Below are positions 55,666-64,000 of a stretch of 64,000 nt of DNA, piece after piece; position 1 is the first letter of the stretch; the number at the start of each line of letters is the position of its first letter. This DNA is from Thalassotalea agarivorans (GTDB lineage Bacteria > Pseudomonadota > Gammaproteobacteria > Enterobacterales > Alteromonadaceae). The stretch spans positions 2,604,001 through 2,668,000 of the forward strand of contig NZ_AP027363.1 in the NCBI RefSeq assembly GCF_030295955.1. The letters are read 5' to 3'. The position numbers were made by a program, and so were the translations under genes. The notes below the pieces were generated by a model that searched no databases, was not told the origin of the DNA, and worked only from the letters and a program-made list of their open reading frames with translations.

Positions 55666-55779
55666 AAAGAACATCCGCCTCTCTCATTACAAGATAAATC
55701 CGCACAATTTTTGTATCAACTGCCCACTTAGGCTATAAATAAAAAGTACTAAAATCATAATATTACGTGGAGAATTCCC

Positions 55780-57221
55780 ATGAGAAGGATTTTGTCGCTT
55801 TTAACATTAGCAACAACTATGCTGTTTACCCCGTTGGCGTATAGCCAAGATAAACCAAATATTGTGCTCGTTTTCTTAGACAATTTTGGCTGGGGAGAAC
55901 CTGGGTTTAACGGTGGTGGCATTACGCGAGGCGCTGCCACACCGCGATTAGACGAGATAGCTAATCAAGGTTTACGCCTAACCAATTTTAATGTTGAAGT
56001 GCAGTGTACGCCGTCAAGAGCAGCCCTTATGACAGGCGATACGCAATCAGAACTGGTAACGCTAAGGTTCCTATCGGTGAGGGCATATACGGTTTAGTGC
56101 AATGGGAAGTGACGATGGCAGAAATGCTATCAAGTGCCGGTTACGCGACGGGTATGTATGGCAAGTGGCATTTAGGAAGAACACCCGGTCGTTTTCCAAC
56201 CGACCAAGGGTTTGATGAATGGTACGGCATTCCAAATTCCACCGATGAATCAACCTACGCTTCGCTCGACGGTTTTGCTCAATCAGGGGTAAAAGAAACC
56301 TATGTGTTAGACGCCGTAAAAGGCCAAACACCAAAACAAGTGCGCCCCTACAGATTAGATTATCGCCCTTTAATTGATAGAGATTTAACAGATAGAGCTA
56401 AATCATTTATTCGAAAAAATGCAAAAGCAAACAAGCCTTTTTTTGTGTACTTACCTTATACGGCTACCCATTTCCCCACCATGCCTCATCCCGTTTTTCG
56501 TGGAAAATCGGGTAATGGGCCTTGGGCGGATCTATTAATGCAAATCGACAGCTACACAGGAGAGTTACTCGATACACTTGAAGAGCTTGATATCGCTGAT
56601 AACACTATTTTTATCTTTACCGCTGACAACGGCCCAGAGGCAGTTCGAAGAGACAATACAAATCTAACGACTGAGACGATTATTAATGGATCGTCTGGTC
56701 CATGGCGCAGCACACTATTTACCAGTTACGAGGGTGCACTGCGTGTACCATTTGCTATACGCTGGCCAAATAAAATCAAACCCGGTAGACACAGCGACGA
56801 AATAGTCCATGCCATGGATATGCTCCCTACCCTAGCAACAGTTGCCGGTGCAGAGGTTCCACAAGACCGTCCTATAGACGGTGTTGATGTCAGCGAATTT
56901 TTAACAGGTGATACCAATAAATCTGGGCGGGAAGGGTTTGTCGTCTATATGGGTGACCAGATATTTGCAGTTAAATGGCGAAATTGGAAATTGCACTTCA
57001 AAGAGCAGTCTGGTTGGGATGGCACCTTAAAAACGTATACCATGCCAAGAGTCTACAATCTGTTCTTAGACCCACAAGAAAGAAACAATGTACTGTTTCC
57101 ACATACTTGGGTACCAAAAGCTGCATTAGGCCAGTTACAAGAGCATATCGTATCGCTGAAACAACATCCGCCAATTCCGATGGGCGCAAAAGATCCTTAC
57201 TCACCTCCTGCTACAAAGTAG
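55780..57221 (+). pseudogene. Type I sulfatase (formylglycine class) with a one-base frameshift
   Basis: A signal peptide (cleaved near YSQ) leads to NIVLVFLDNFGWGE, the metal-binding start of arylsulfatases, and the modification signature CTPSRAALMTG with the formylglycine Cys at residue 76. Right after MTG (56035-56038) the frame is lost: GGCGA should be GGCCGA, and adding one C restores RYAIRTGNAKVPIGEG and the rest, including GKWHLGR and FTADNGPEA, to the stop at 57219-57221. The restored protein would be about 480 residues. A one-base deletion or a sequencing error is equally possible, since no other lesion is present. GGAG precedes the ATG. Confidence 0.85.
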
Positions 57222-57226
57222 TATTT

Positions 57227-58270
57227 TCAATATTTGGGGTCAGAACATGTTCTGACCCCAAATATCAAAATCAATAATATCAATAACTTGAAATTTGACC
57301 CTGCTACAGAATCTGATGCTTCTGAGTCCGTTTGCTCTGAATGATGCACTTCAACCGAAGAATGTTGTGTGTTAATTGGCATTGAGTCGCTATTAAATGA
57401 TGCTATTGCACGATCAATCCACTGCCTGTAATCAGCAACGCGCGTGTATACTGCGGGCTCTCCTAATAACCCACATCCAAACATACCGAAAGATGGGACG
57501 TGAGGACTGCCAAAACTCAAGAGACCAACCTGGAGATATCGCCCACCACTTTTTGCCAAAAGTGGACCTCCCGAATCGCCGTAACATGATTGAGGAGCAC
57601 CAAAATATTTTGGTAATGCGCAGACGTGTTTCTCATTTAGCCAATTGGGATCGATATTGAGCGCCCGCCAATTTGGCGAACCTTGCTTAAAGAATGCAAT
57701 ACAATGATGATAACTTAAATACTTCAACTCTGTTTCTCGCAAGTTTGTCGAAGCATTACCATTGCGCTTTGTCATCCCCCAACCTACTAATAGCGTACGC
57801 TGCTCTGGTTCCATGCTGTCTATAAAATCTTTATCTGCAAGCTCAGCCAATTGATATCCATAAAGGTGAGGAACATATAACAACGCTATATCATGGTTGT
57901 ACTTTTCTGGGTGATTATACTGCTTGTGTAACTTTGTCTTTGCGACACTAAATTCGAGGCCATATTTAGTTAAGTCGCTACTACCGAAATATACACGCAA
58001 ACTTTCTGGCGATATATCTAATAAACAGTGTGCAGCGGTTAACACAATGTGATCGTCGATAAGAGTGCCCGCGCATAAATGCTGCCATTGCCCTTGATTA
58101 TCGCGCTGAATACTAACTACGTAGGGTGTTTGATGGTATGAAGCTAAATCACCATCAATAATTGAATCTACTGATTGAGGCAAGGCGATAGTGCTGAAGG
58201 TTAAACCAACAACAAAACATGAATAGCCCATTATTTTTGCGGGCAACAACAAAAAGAGGAAGGTGTTCAT
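57227..58270 (-). CDS. Trypsin-like serine protease (S1) with altered C-terminus
   Basis: A 347-residue secreted chymotrypsin-fold protease. The triad is H81 in LTAAHC, D127 in NHDIALLYV and S233 in CYGDSGGPLL. The N-terminal signal and short propeptide precede IIDGDLASYHQTPYVVSI. After the catalytic domain comes a Ser/Asp/Glu-rich linker and a hydrophobic segment GSNFKLLILLILIFG that resembles a GlyGly-CTERM (rhombosortase) or membrane anchor. The last dozen residues (IFGVRTCSDPKY) are encoded by a 36-bp palindrome, so the original basic tail has probably been replaced. It converges on the sulfatase, with 5 bases between the stops. Confidence 0.87.
   Translation of the reverse strand: MNTFLFLLLPAKIMGYSCFVVGLTFSTIALPQSVDSIIDGDLASYHQTPYVVSIQRDNQGQWQHLCAGTLIDDHIVLTAAHCLLDISPESLRVYFGSSDLTKYGLEFSVAKTKLHKQYNHPEKYNHDIALLYVPHLYGYQLAELADKDFIDSMEPEQRTLLVGWGMTKRNGNASTNLRETELKYLSYHHCIAFFKQGSPNWRALNIDPNWLNEKHVCALPKYFGAPQSCYGDSGGPLLAKSGGRYLQVGLLSFGSPHVPSFGMFGCGLLGEPAVYTRVADYRQWIDRAIASFNSDSMPINTQHSSVEVHHSEQTDSEASDSVAGSNFKLLILLILIFGVRTCSDPKY
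57230..57265. repeat. 36-bp perfect palindrome, REP/RAYT-like
   Basis: The 36 bases (ATATTTGGGGTCAGAAC, centre, and the exact complement) form a perfect palindrome between the sulfatase and the protease, covering the end of the protease frame. GGGGTCAG...CTGACCCC arms are typical of REP-like repeats mobilised by RAYT (IS200-like) transposases in marine gammaproteobacteria; that link is from general knowledge. Confidence 0.8.
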
Positions 58271-58398
58271 ACACAGTCCTTTGTTAACGTGTTAAAAATC
58301 CCTTTAACTGATTTTTGTTGTTGCTGTGTGAACGACAAGGGTGATGCCAATACTTAATCAAGTATAGCAGTTAATACTCACTATCACCTGTTACCTAC

Positions 58399-59124
58399 CT
58401 ACATACGCGATTTTCGGTACTGCAGCGGTTGCTCACCAAACATTTTGAAAAACTGTTTACTAAAGTAACTCGGCTCTGAAAAGCCGCACTGAAATGCTAT
58501 ATCTGCAATCGGTAGTTGCGACTCAATTAACAGACGTCTAGCGTGGTCTAATCGCACCTCGTTAATAAATTGATTAGGCGTTTTCGCTAAATACTTTCTA
58601 AAACGGCGTTCAAGGGCGCTGACCGACAAGTGCGCATCTTTTGCCAACTGTTCTACCGTAATCGCTTTGTGATAGTTCTTTTGAATATATTTAACCGGTG
58701 CATCTACAGCTTTGACATTTGACAAAGCTTTCGACGTTTTTTGTAGATGGCGCGTCAATCCATAGGTGCCAATGATGTCATCATTGCCGTTTTTTAATAT
58801 ACGTTTTGACGTTGAAAACCACCCAAGTTTGCCTGGTGATATTGAGTTTAATTCCAACCGATTGGTCACGAGTTTTCCAGACAATACCCTTTGGTCATCC
58901 TCTACATATTGCTTTGCCAAATGAGGCGGCGAAAAATCATAATCGTTTTTGCCAATTAAATGGTCCATATCTTTGCAACCTAAATGATGCATAAATTGAC
59001 TGTTGCAATAGATAAAACGACTATCTATATCTTTAACCCAAAAGAGCACGTCCTGCAACAGGTCAAACGCTGTAATAATCTGCTTTACAGCTGAGTCATC
59101 TAAGAGGTTTTTACCATGAAACAT
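58399..59124 (-). CDS. PAS-domain AraC-family transcriptional regulator
   Basis: A 241-residue regulator using the ATG at 59124; a longer frame to a TTG at 59214 is less likely. A PAS domain (FDLLQDVLFWVKDIDSRFIYCNSQFMHHLG to YGLTRHL) occupies about residues 15-130, and an AraC double HTH follows (VEQLAKDAHLSVSALERRFRKYLAKTPNQFI; IADIAFQCGFSEPSYFSKQFFKMFGEQPLQYR). It is divergent from the sugar operon beginning at 59270 and is its likely regulator, with the PAS domain sensing a small ligand. Confidence 0.88.
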   Translation of the reverse strand: MFHGKNLLDDSAVKQIITAFDLLQDVLFWVKDIDSRFIYCNSQFMHHLGCKDMDHLIGKNDYDFSPPHLAKQYVEDDQRVLSGKLVTNRLELNSISPGKLGWFSTSKRILKNGNDDIIGTYGLTRHLQKTSKALSNVKAVDAPVKYIQKNYHKAITVEQLAKDAHLSVSALERRFRKYLAKTPNQFINEVRLDHARRLLIESQLPIADIAFQCGFSEPSYFSKQFFKMFGEQPLQYRKSRM

Positions 59125-59269
59125 AAAGAATTGAGCACTTACTCTAATAGTTATCGTTATTTTATTAAACGCCGATTTTTTACTATTTTCAACCGAAAAT
59201 TTATTATCGAGCAACTAGCGCATAAGGATATGCTGTAATGCAATAAGAAAGCTTTAAGGTGCAGCAACA

Positions 59270-60424
59270 ATGACTAGAAAAATTAGAATGGGTATGGTCG
59301 GAGGCGGTGAAGGCGCATTTATAGGCGCTGTACACCGAATGGCGGCAAACTTGGATGGACAGATAGAGCTAGTTTGCGGTGCCTTTAGCAGTAATGCCGA
59401 ACGCTCTATAGCATCTGGCAAAAGTTTGTTTCTTGACCCTTCTCGCTGCTATGCAAGCTATCAAGAGATGTTTGAACAAGAAGCAAAACTTCCGCCACAA
59501 CAGCGCATGGACTTTGTTGCTATTGTTACACCCAATCATCTTCACTTTCCTGTCGCTAAAATGGCGATGGAATATGGTTTTCATGTCATGTCAGACAAAC
59601 CCGCCACCTTAAACCTTGATGAAGCAAAGCACCTTAACGCCATTATCAACGAAACAGGCAGACTTTATGGCTTAACTCATACCTACAATGGTTACCCTCT
59701 CGTCAAAGAAGCAAAGCAGCTTATTGCTGATGGCAAACTTGGTAAGGTGACAAAAGTTGTTGTTGAATACAGTCAAGGCTGGCTCGCCTCCGCTGATGAC
59801 GAAGGAAGCAAACAGGCAAGCTGGCGTTTAGATGAAAAACAGGCTGGTATTAGTTGCTGTATGGGCGATATAGGTGTTCATGCCGCAAATCTTGCTGAGT
59901 ATGTCAGTGGCCTCACCATCAGCGAGCTATGTGCCGATTTAACCTCGGTTGTTGCAGGAAGGACACTAGATGACGATGGTACGGTTATCCTTAGATTTAA
60001 TAATGGTGTTAAAGGTCTGCTTTTTTCCAGTCAAATATCAGTTGGTGAAGAAAACAATCTACGCTTGCGCATTTATGGCGAAAAAGGGGCGATTGATTGG
60101 TCGCAACAAGAACCTAACACGCTGTGGCTTAGATCAAACAACAACCCTACTCAAATGATTCGAACAGGTGTTGGCCAAATGAGCGACGCTGCACTCAATG
60201 CGATCAGAACTCCCGCAGGTCACCCTGAAGGTTACATAGAGGCATTTGCCAACTTATACCTAAATTTTGCGAAGCAAATTCAGGCACACAATGCCGGCAA
60301 TCCAGCAACTAATTCACAATTTGACGTACCAGGAATAAACGAAGCGCTGCGAGGTATGGCTTTTATAGAAAACGCTGTAGCAGCGAGTAATGCTGATACT
60401 AAATGGCATAAATTTACCGTCTAA
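59270..60424 (+). CDS. Gfo/Idh/MocA family oxidoreductase
   Basis: A 384-residue NAD(P)-dependent sugar oxidoreductase. The Rossmann motif GMVGGGEGAFIGAVHR is at about residues 8-23, followed by VAIVTPNHLHFPVAKMAMEYGFHVMSDKPATLN, with the catalytic Lys in the DKPA (EKP-type) motif. The C-terminal alpha/beta domain carries GDIGVHAANLAEYVSG with the active-site His. It is the first gene of a sugar operon and would oxidise or reduce C3 of a sugar or glycoside; the exact substrate is unknown. Confidence 0.93.
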   Translation: MTRKIRMGMVGGGEGAFIGAVHRMAANLDGQIELVCGAFSSNAERSIASGKSLFLDPSRCYASYQEMFEQEAKLPPQQRMDFVAIVTPNHLHFPVAKMAMEYGFHVMSDKPATLNLDEAKHLNAIINETGRLYGLTHTYNGYPLVKEAKQLIADGKLGKVTKVVVEYSQGWLASADDEGSKQASWRLDEKQAGISCCMGDIGVHAANLAEYVSGLTISELCADLTSVVAGRTLDDDGTVILRFNNGVKGLLFSSQISVGEENNLRLRIYGEKGAIDWSQQEPNTLWLRSNNNPTQMIRTGVGQMSDAALNAIRTPAGHPEGYIEAFANLYLNFAKQIQAHNAGNPATNSQFDVPGINEALRGMAFIENAVAASNADTKWHKFTV

Positions 60425-60438
60425 TAGGAATCATAAAG

Positions 60439-61494
60439 ATGAAAGAGATTAAAGGTCCTGCAATATTTTTAGCACAATTTGCTGGTGACGAATCGCCTTT
60501 TAACAACTTCAAGGACATTTGTCGCTGGGCTTCAGGGCTAGGCTTTAAAGGCATTCAAGTCCCTAGTTGGGACGGTCGATTCATGGATTTGGAAAAAGCT
60601 GCAAGTAGCAAAGACTATTGCGATGAGCTTGCAGGCACTGCGGCTGAATTTGGATTAACCATCACTGAATTGTCGACGCATTTACAAGGCCAACTAGTGG
60701 CTGTTCATCCTGCCTACGATCAAATGTTTGACGGATTTGCTGCTGAGCACGTGCGAAACAATCCACAAGCTCGCACAGAATGGGCTGTTGAACAAATGAA
60801 GTTTGCAGCCAAAGCAAGTCAAAACCTCGGCTTGAATGCACACGCTAGCTTTTCCGGTGCGCTGCTCTGGCAAACTGTTTATCCATGGCCACAACGTCCC
60901 GCTGGCTTAGTTGAAAGCGGATTCAAAGAGCTCGCTAATCGTTGGCTTCCTATCCTCGATGCCTTTGACGAAGCGGGCGTTGATGTATGTTATGAACTCC
61001 ACCCTGGAGAAGATTTACACGACGGTGTTACCTTTGAACGTTTCTTGGAAGCAACAGGCAATCATCCTCGCGCTAATATTTTGTACGATCCAAGTCACTT
61101 CGTGTTGCAACAGCTCGATTATCTAGCCTTTATTGACATCTATCATGAACGCATCAAAGCCTTTCATGTAAAAGACGCAGAATTTACACCAAATGGCCGC
61201 AGCGGTGTTTACGGTGGATACCAAGATTGGATAAACCGTCCTGGCAGATTCAGATCATTGGGTGATGGCCAAACAGATTTTAAAGCAATTTTTAGTAAAC
61301 TGACTCAATATGGATTTGATGGTTGGGCCGTGCTTGAATGGGAATGCTGTATTAAACACCCACTGGATGGTGCTGCCGAGGGCGCTAAATTTATTCAAGA
61401 CCATCTAATTAGGCCCACTGAAAAAGCCTTTGATGATTTTGCAGGTGTAGGTGCTGACGAAGATTTTAATAAAAAACTATTGGGCATCAAATAA
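60439..61494 (+). CDS. Sugar phosphate isomerase/epimerase family TIM barrel
   Basis: A 351-residue xylose-isomerase-like TIM-barrel protein. Metal-ligand segments are VCYELHPGEDLHDG, ILYDPSHFVLQQLDY, IKAFHVKDAEF and WAVLEWEC (Glu, Asp/His, His and Glu). It lies 14 bases after the Gfo/Idh gene. In keto-sugar pathways such proteins act as isomerases or as beta-elimination lyases on 3-keto glycosides, and that role is inferred here from the neighbours. Confidence 0.92.
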   Translation: MKEIKGPAIFLAQFAGDESPFNNFKDICRWASGLGFKGIQVPSWDGRFMDLEKAASSKDYCDELAGTAAEFGLTITELSTHLQGQLVAVHPAYDQMFDGFAAEHVRNNPQARTEWAVEQMKFAAKASQNLGLNAHASFSGALLWQTVYPWPQRPAGLVESGFKELANRWLPILDAFDEAGVDVCYELHPGEDLHDGVTFERFLEATGNHPRANILYDPSHFVLQQLDYLAFIDIYHERIKAFHVKDAEFTPNGRSGVYGGYQDWINRPGRFRSLGDGQTDFKAIFSKLTQYGFDGWAVLEWECCIKHPLDGAAEGAKFIQDHLIRPTEKAFDDFAGVGADEDFNKKLLGIK

Positions 61495-61625
61495 ACAATA
61501 GATTACAACAATAAAGATAAGGCAATGAGCATAGCGTTGTAGCTGTTCGACAATTCAAAAAATAATAAGTCGCAACAAGCTGTTTATGAAACTAAATTGC
61601 CTAATTGGTATGAGGAAAGCGAACA

Positions 61626-62834
61626 ATGAACAAATCAAGATTATTCCAGCTGTGCTGTTTTGCACTGACGGTTACGTCGATGACATTTGCAATTCGAGCC
61701 GGCATTTTAGGTCAACTAGGCATTGATTTTGGACTAAGCGATACAGAGCTAGGCTGGGTCAATGCAATGGCCTTTTTAGGTTTTCCGATTGCAACCATGG
61801 TAGGTGGCGCAATCTATAATGCGATAGGCGCTAAACGCTTAATAGCTTTAGCATTTGCTTGCCACCTTATAGGGCTTGTAATGACCATTACAGCTGGAGG
61901 CTTTTGGGGGCTGCTAATCTCTACTTTCCTTATTGGCTTTGCAAATGGTGCCGTAGAAGCCGGTTGTAACCCGCTGATTGCGCAAATTTATAGCGATAAC
62001 AAAACAACCATGTTGAATAGATTCCACGTCTGGTTTCCAGGTGGTATTGTTATTGGCGCACTCGCGTCTCAAGGCATGACAAGCATGGGATTGAATTGGC
62101 AGTGGCAAGTCAGCATTATTTTAATTCCTACCTTCATTTATGGCGCTATGTTGCTTAAAAGTGAATTCCCTGAATTTGATAAGCAATTAAATTCGACATT
62201 AAACAACTTAAAACATCTTATCTCGCCTTTATACCTATTCTTAGTAGTTATTATGACGTTTACCGCGACAGCAGAATTAGGTACTCAGCAGTGGATTGAG
62301 CGTATTTTAGGTGCTACCGGTGTATCGCCAATGATTGTGTTAGCCATGGTCACAGGTCTAATGGCCTTGGGCCGCTACTTCGCAGGCCCAATCATACATC
62401 GCTTTAATCCGACAGGCGTATTATTGGGTAGTGCAGTATTCACCTCTCTAGGTATCTACCTAATGAGCCAATCAACAGGTAGCATGGTTTATGTTGCGGC
62501 GATTATTTTTGCGCTAGGTGTCACTTACTTTTGGCCAACTATGTTGGGTTGCGTTGCGGAATACACACCTAAAACCGGCGCTTTAGGTTTATCACTTATA
62601 GGTGGCGCAGGCATGTTTGCTGTCAGTATGTGGAACCCCGTGATTGGTAGCTGGATTGATGGCGCAAAAGCCGAAGCAGCAGCACAAAATTTAGCAGCAA
62701 CTGAAGCCGATATTATTGCAGGACAAACTGTTTTAGGGAATCTCTTGATGTTCCCTCTCATTGCTGTGGTGGCATTCATTATTTTGTATGTTTACATTAA
62801 AAAACAAACGCAACAAAGCCAGCAAGTAGCGTAA
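61626..62834 (+). CDS. MFS sugar transporter
   Basis: A 402-residue major-facilitator protein with twelve predicted helices. Loop 2-3 has GAIYNAIGAKRLIAL (the A-like motif) and helix 4 reads LIGFANGAVEAGCNPLIAQIY. It resembles FucP/sugar-type MFS carriers. It should bring the substrate, or its product, of this operon across the inner membrane. GAGGAAAG lies before the ATG. Confidence 0.88.
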   Translation: MNKSRLFQLCCFALTVTSMTFAIRAGILGQLGIDFGLSDTELGWVNAMAFLGFPIATMVGGAIYNAIGAKRLIALAFACHLIGLVMTITAGGFWGLLISTFLIGFANGAVEAGCNPLIAQIYSDNKTTMLNRFHVWFPGGIVIGALASQGMTSMGLNWQWQVSIILIPTFIYGAMLLKSEFPEFDKQLNSTLNNLKHLISPLYLFLVVIMTFTATAELGTQQWIERILGATGVSPMIVLAMVTGLMALGRYFAGPIIHRFNPTGVLLGSAVFTSLGIYLMSQSTGSMVYVAAIIFALGVTYFWPTMLGCVAEYTPKTGALGLSLIGGAGMFAVSMWNPVIGSWIDGAKAEAAAQNLAATEADIIAGQTVLGNLLMFPLIAVVAFIILYVYIKKQTQQSQQVA

Positions 62835-62844
62835 GGGTTTAAGT

Positions 62845-63537
62845 ATGAAACAATGCTTATTTATAGCGCTGACAATTGCGTTGCTATGCATTACGCAAGC
62901 ACAAGCAGGCGACAATCAACTGTCTAAACAGGAAATAGCTGATGGCTGGGTATTATTGTTTGATGGTAAAGACTTATCGCAATGGCGCAATTTCAAACAA
63001 AGCGACATTAGTCCTTTGTGGCAGGTACAAGACGGCGCTATCCACCTGACTAAAAAAGGTGGAGGCGACATCTTAACCAAGCAACAATTTCAAAATTTCT
63101 CCTTGAAGTTGGACTGGAAAATTATCGAAGCGGGCAACAGCGGCATTTTTATACTGGCCGATGAAAACGGCAAACGTATTTATTCACACGCGCCTGAAAT
63201 ACAAATTCTTGACAACGAGCGTCATAGCGACAACCTAGTAGATTCTCATTTATCCGGTTCACTCTATGATTTAGTGGCCTCTCCGGCGGTATCACACAAG
63301 CCAGCGGGGCAATGGAATCAAGTTGAGATATCACTAAAAGATAACCACTTACTGGTGAAACAAAATGATATCGTGACAGTGAGTATTGTTATTGGCAGTT
63401 CTACCTGGAATACGTTGGTAGCAGGCAGTAAGTTCGCTACTTGGCAAGGCTTTGGCGTTAACAAAGCGGGTCATATTGGTTTGCAAGACCACGATGACAA
63501 AGTGTGGTTCAAAAACATCAAAATAAAGGAGCACTAA
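62845..63537 (+). CDS. DUF1080 family 3-keto-disaccharide hydrolase-like protein
   Basis: A 230-residue secreted protein with a signal peptide cleaved after QAQA. The concanavalin-like lectin fold of DUF1080 (now 3-keto-disaccharide hydrolase) is recognised by GWVLLFDGKDLSQWRNF, FQNFSLKLDWKIIEAGNSGIFILAD, APEIQILDNERHSD and the terminal GHIGLQDHDDKVWFKNIKI. In characterised members it cleaves C3-oxidised disaccharides. It is 10 bases after the MFS gene and 1 base before the GMC gene, which can supply the C3 oxidation. Confidence 0.92.
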   Translation: MKQCLFIALTIALLCITQAQAGDNQLSKQEIADGWVLLFDGKDLSQWRNFKQSDISPLWQVQDGAIHLTKKGGGDILTKQQFQNFSLKLDWKIIEAGNSGIFILADENGKRIYSHAPEIQILDNERHSDNLVDSHLSGSLYDLVASPAVSHKPAGQWNQVEISLKDNHLLVKQNDIVTVSIVIGSSTWNTLVAGSKFATWQGFGVNKAGHIGLQDHDDKVWFKNIKIKEH

Positions 63538-63538
63538 T

Positions 63539-64000
63539 ATGGCTGAATTTAAGCATCAAGTATTAGTGGTTGGTTCAGGCGCAGGCGGTGCCATGGCAGC
63601 TTACATACTTGCCAAGCAAGGCCATAAAGTGCTGATGTTAGAAGCGGGACGAGATTATGATCCCAAAACTGAAACACCAATGTTCAAACGAAAAAATCAA
63701 GCGCCCTTAATGGGGACTGGCACACCAGATAAAGACTTTGGTTTTTATGACTCCACAGTCGATGGCGGCTGGCAGGTACCCGGAGAGCCATATACTAGCG
63801 CAGAGGGTTCAGACTTTATGTGGTGGCGAGCACGCATGTTAGGCGGTCGAACCAATCATTGGGGGCGTTACTCTCTGCGATTTAGTCGTCACGATTTCAA
63901 AGGAAAATCACGCGATGGCCTAGGTGCAGACTGGCCCTTTGACTATGACGAAATTGCGCCTTGGTATGACAAAACTGAAGCCTTGGTTGGTGTTTGTGGT
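63539..64000 (+). CDS. GMC-type flavin oxidoreductase, 3' end cut by window edge
   Basis: The first 154 codons are present. The FAD-binding loop VVGSGAGGAMAAYILAKQGHKVLMLEAG is at about residues 10-37, followed by SDFMWWRARMLGGRTNHWGRYSLRFSRHDFK, typical of GMC oxidoreductases of the glucoside 3-dehydrogenase (large subunit) type. AAAGGAG stands before the ATG. With DUF1080, Gfo/Idh and isomerase neighbours it probably oxidises C3 of glycosides. The substrate-binding C-terminus is outside the window. Confidence 0.9.
   Translation, partial: MAEFKHQVLVVGSGAGGAMAAYILAKQGHKVLMLEAGRDYDPKTETPMFKRKNQAPLMGTGTPDKDFGFYDSTVDGGWQVPGEPYTSAEGSDFMWWRARMLGGRTNHWGRYSLRFSRHDFKGKSRDGLGADWPFDYDEIAPWYDKTEALVGVCG

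Overview
This window looks like the chromosome of a marine gammaproteobacterium of the order Alteromonadales, probably near Colwelliaceae (Colwellia or Thalassotalea-like). The reasons are the AT-rich DNA, the rpsU-yqeY-dnaG-rpoD block with tsaD divergent from it, a tRNA-Ile2(CAU) directly after rpoD as in E. coli ileX, small gammaproteobacterial families (DUF3015, DUF3581), and a large TonB receptor with tryptophan halogenase-like genes. The taxon is an inference from gene content.

Layout. 1-3.7 kb: a yfcH-like epimerase (runs off the left edge), a DyP peroxidase, and glnK-amtB behind a sigma-54 promoter with NtrC-type sites. 3.9-7.8 kb: a four-gene membrane operon (ion channel, AI-2E family permease, HlyD-type adaptor, DUF2955 permease). 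7.8-17.4 kb: housekeeping and hypothetical genes (DUF2797, GIY-YIG, DUF3581, a lipoprotein hydrolase, DUF4105, DUF3015, an rRNA-methyltransferase-like protein, a Na+-dependent transporter, an M28 peptidase). 17.5-22 kb: an Lrp-type regulator divergent from putA. 22-34 kb: an accessory carbohydrate and halogenase locus: NlpC/P60 lipoprotein, 7TM-AraC regulator, GH5 glucanase, an esterase broken by one stop codon, two tryptophan halogenase-like flavoproteins flanking a degenerate third, and a TonB-dependent receptor. 34-41 kb: a 2OG-Fe(II) oxygenase, an RND efflux pair, and a NagX-like acyltransferase with a NagR-like operator. 41-48.9 kb: a CvfB-like RNA-binding protein, a lipoprotein, tsaD, the rpsU-yqeY-dnaG-rpoD block, and a small outer-membrane barrel.

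49.0-55.6 kb is the most unusual part. A tRNA-Ile2(CAU) gene is split exactly at its anticodon loop: the 5' half lies at 49023-49061 and the 3' half at 55526-55570. The roughly 6.5 kb between them carries one complete tRNA-Ile2 close to the left junction, and then mostly dying genes: a collagen-like lipoprotein, an NAD(P)-binding protein with TGG changed to TAG, an MMPL/RND transporter with several stops and a frameshift, and an ecotin with TAA in place of a Tyr codon. This looks like an old, decaying island in an anticodon-loop attachment site, with the carried tRNA possibly compensating for the split gene.

55.7-64 kb: a frameshifted sulfatase, a trypsin-like protease whose C-terminus is encoded by a 36-bp perfect palindrome, and a PAS-AraC regulator divergent from a sugar operon (Gfo/Idh oxidoreductase, sugar isomerase/epimerase, MFS transporter, DUF1080 protein, GMC oxidoreductase). 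That set matches 3-keto-sugar catabolism. No rRNA operon, CRISPR array, intact transposase or integrase gene was seen.
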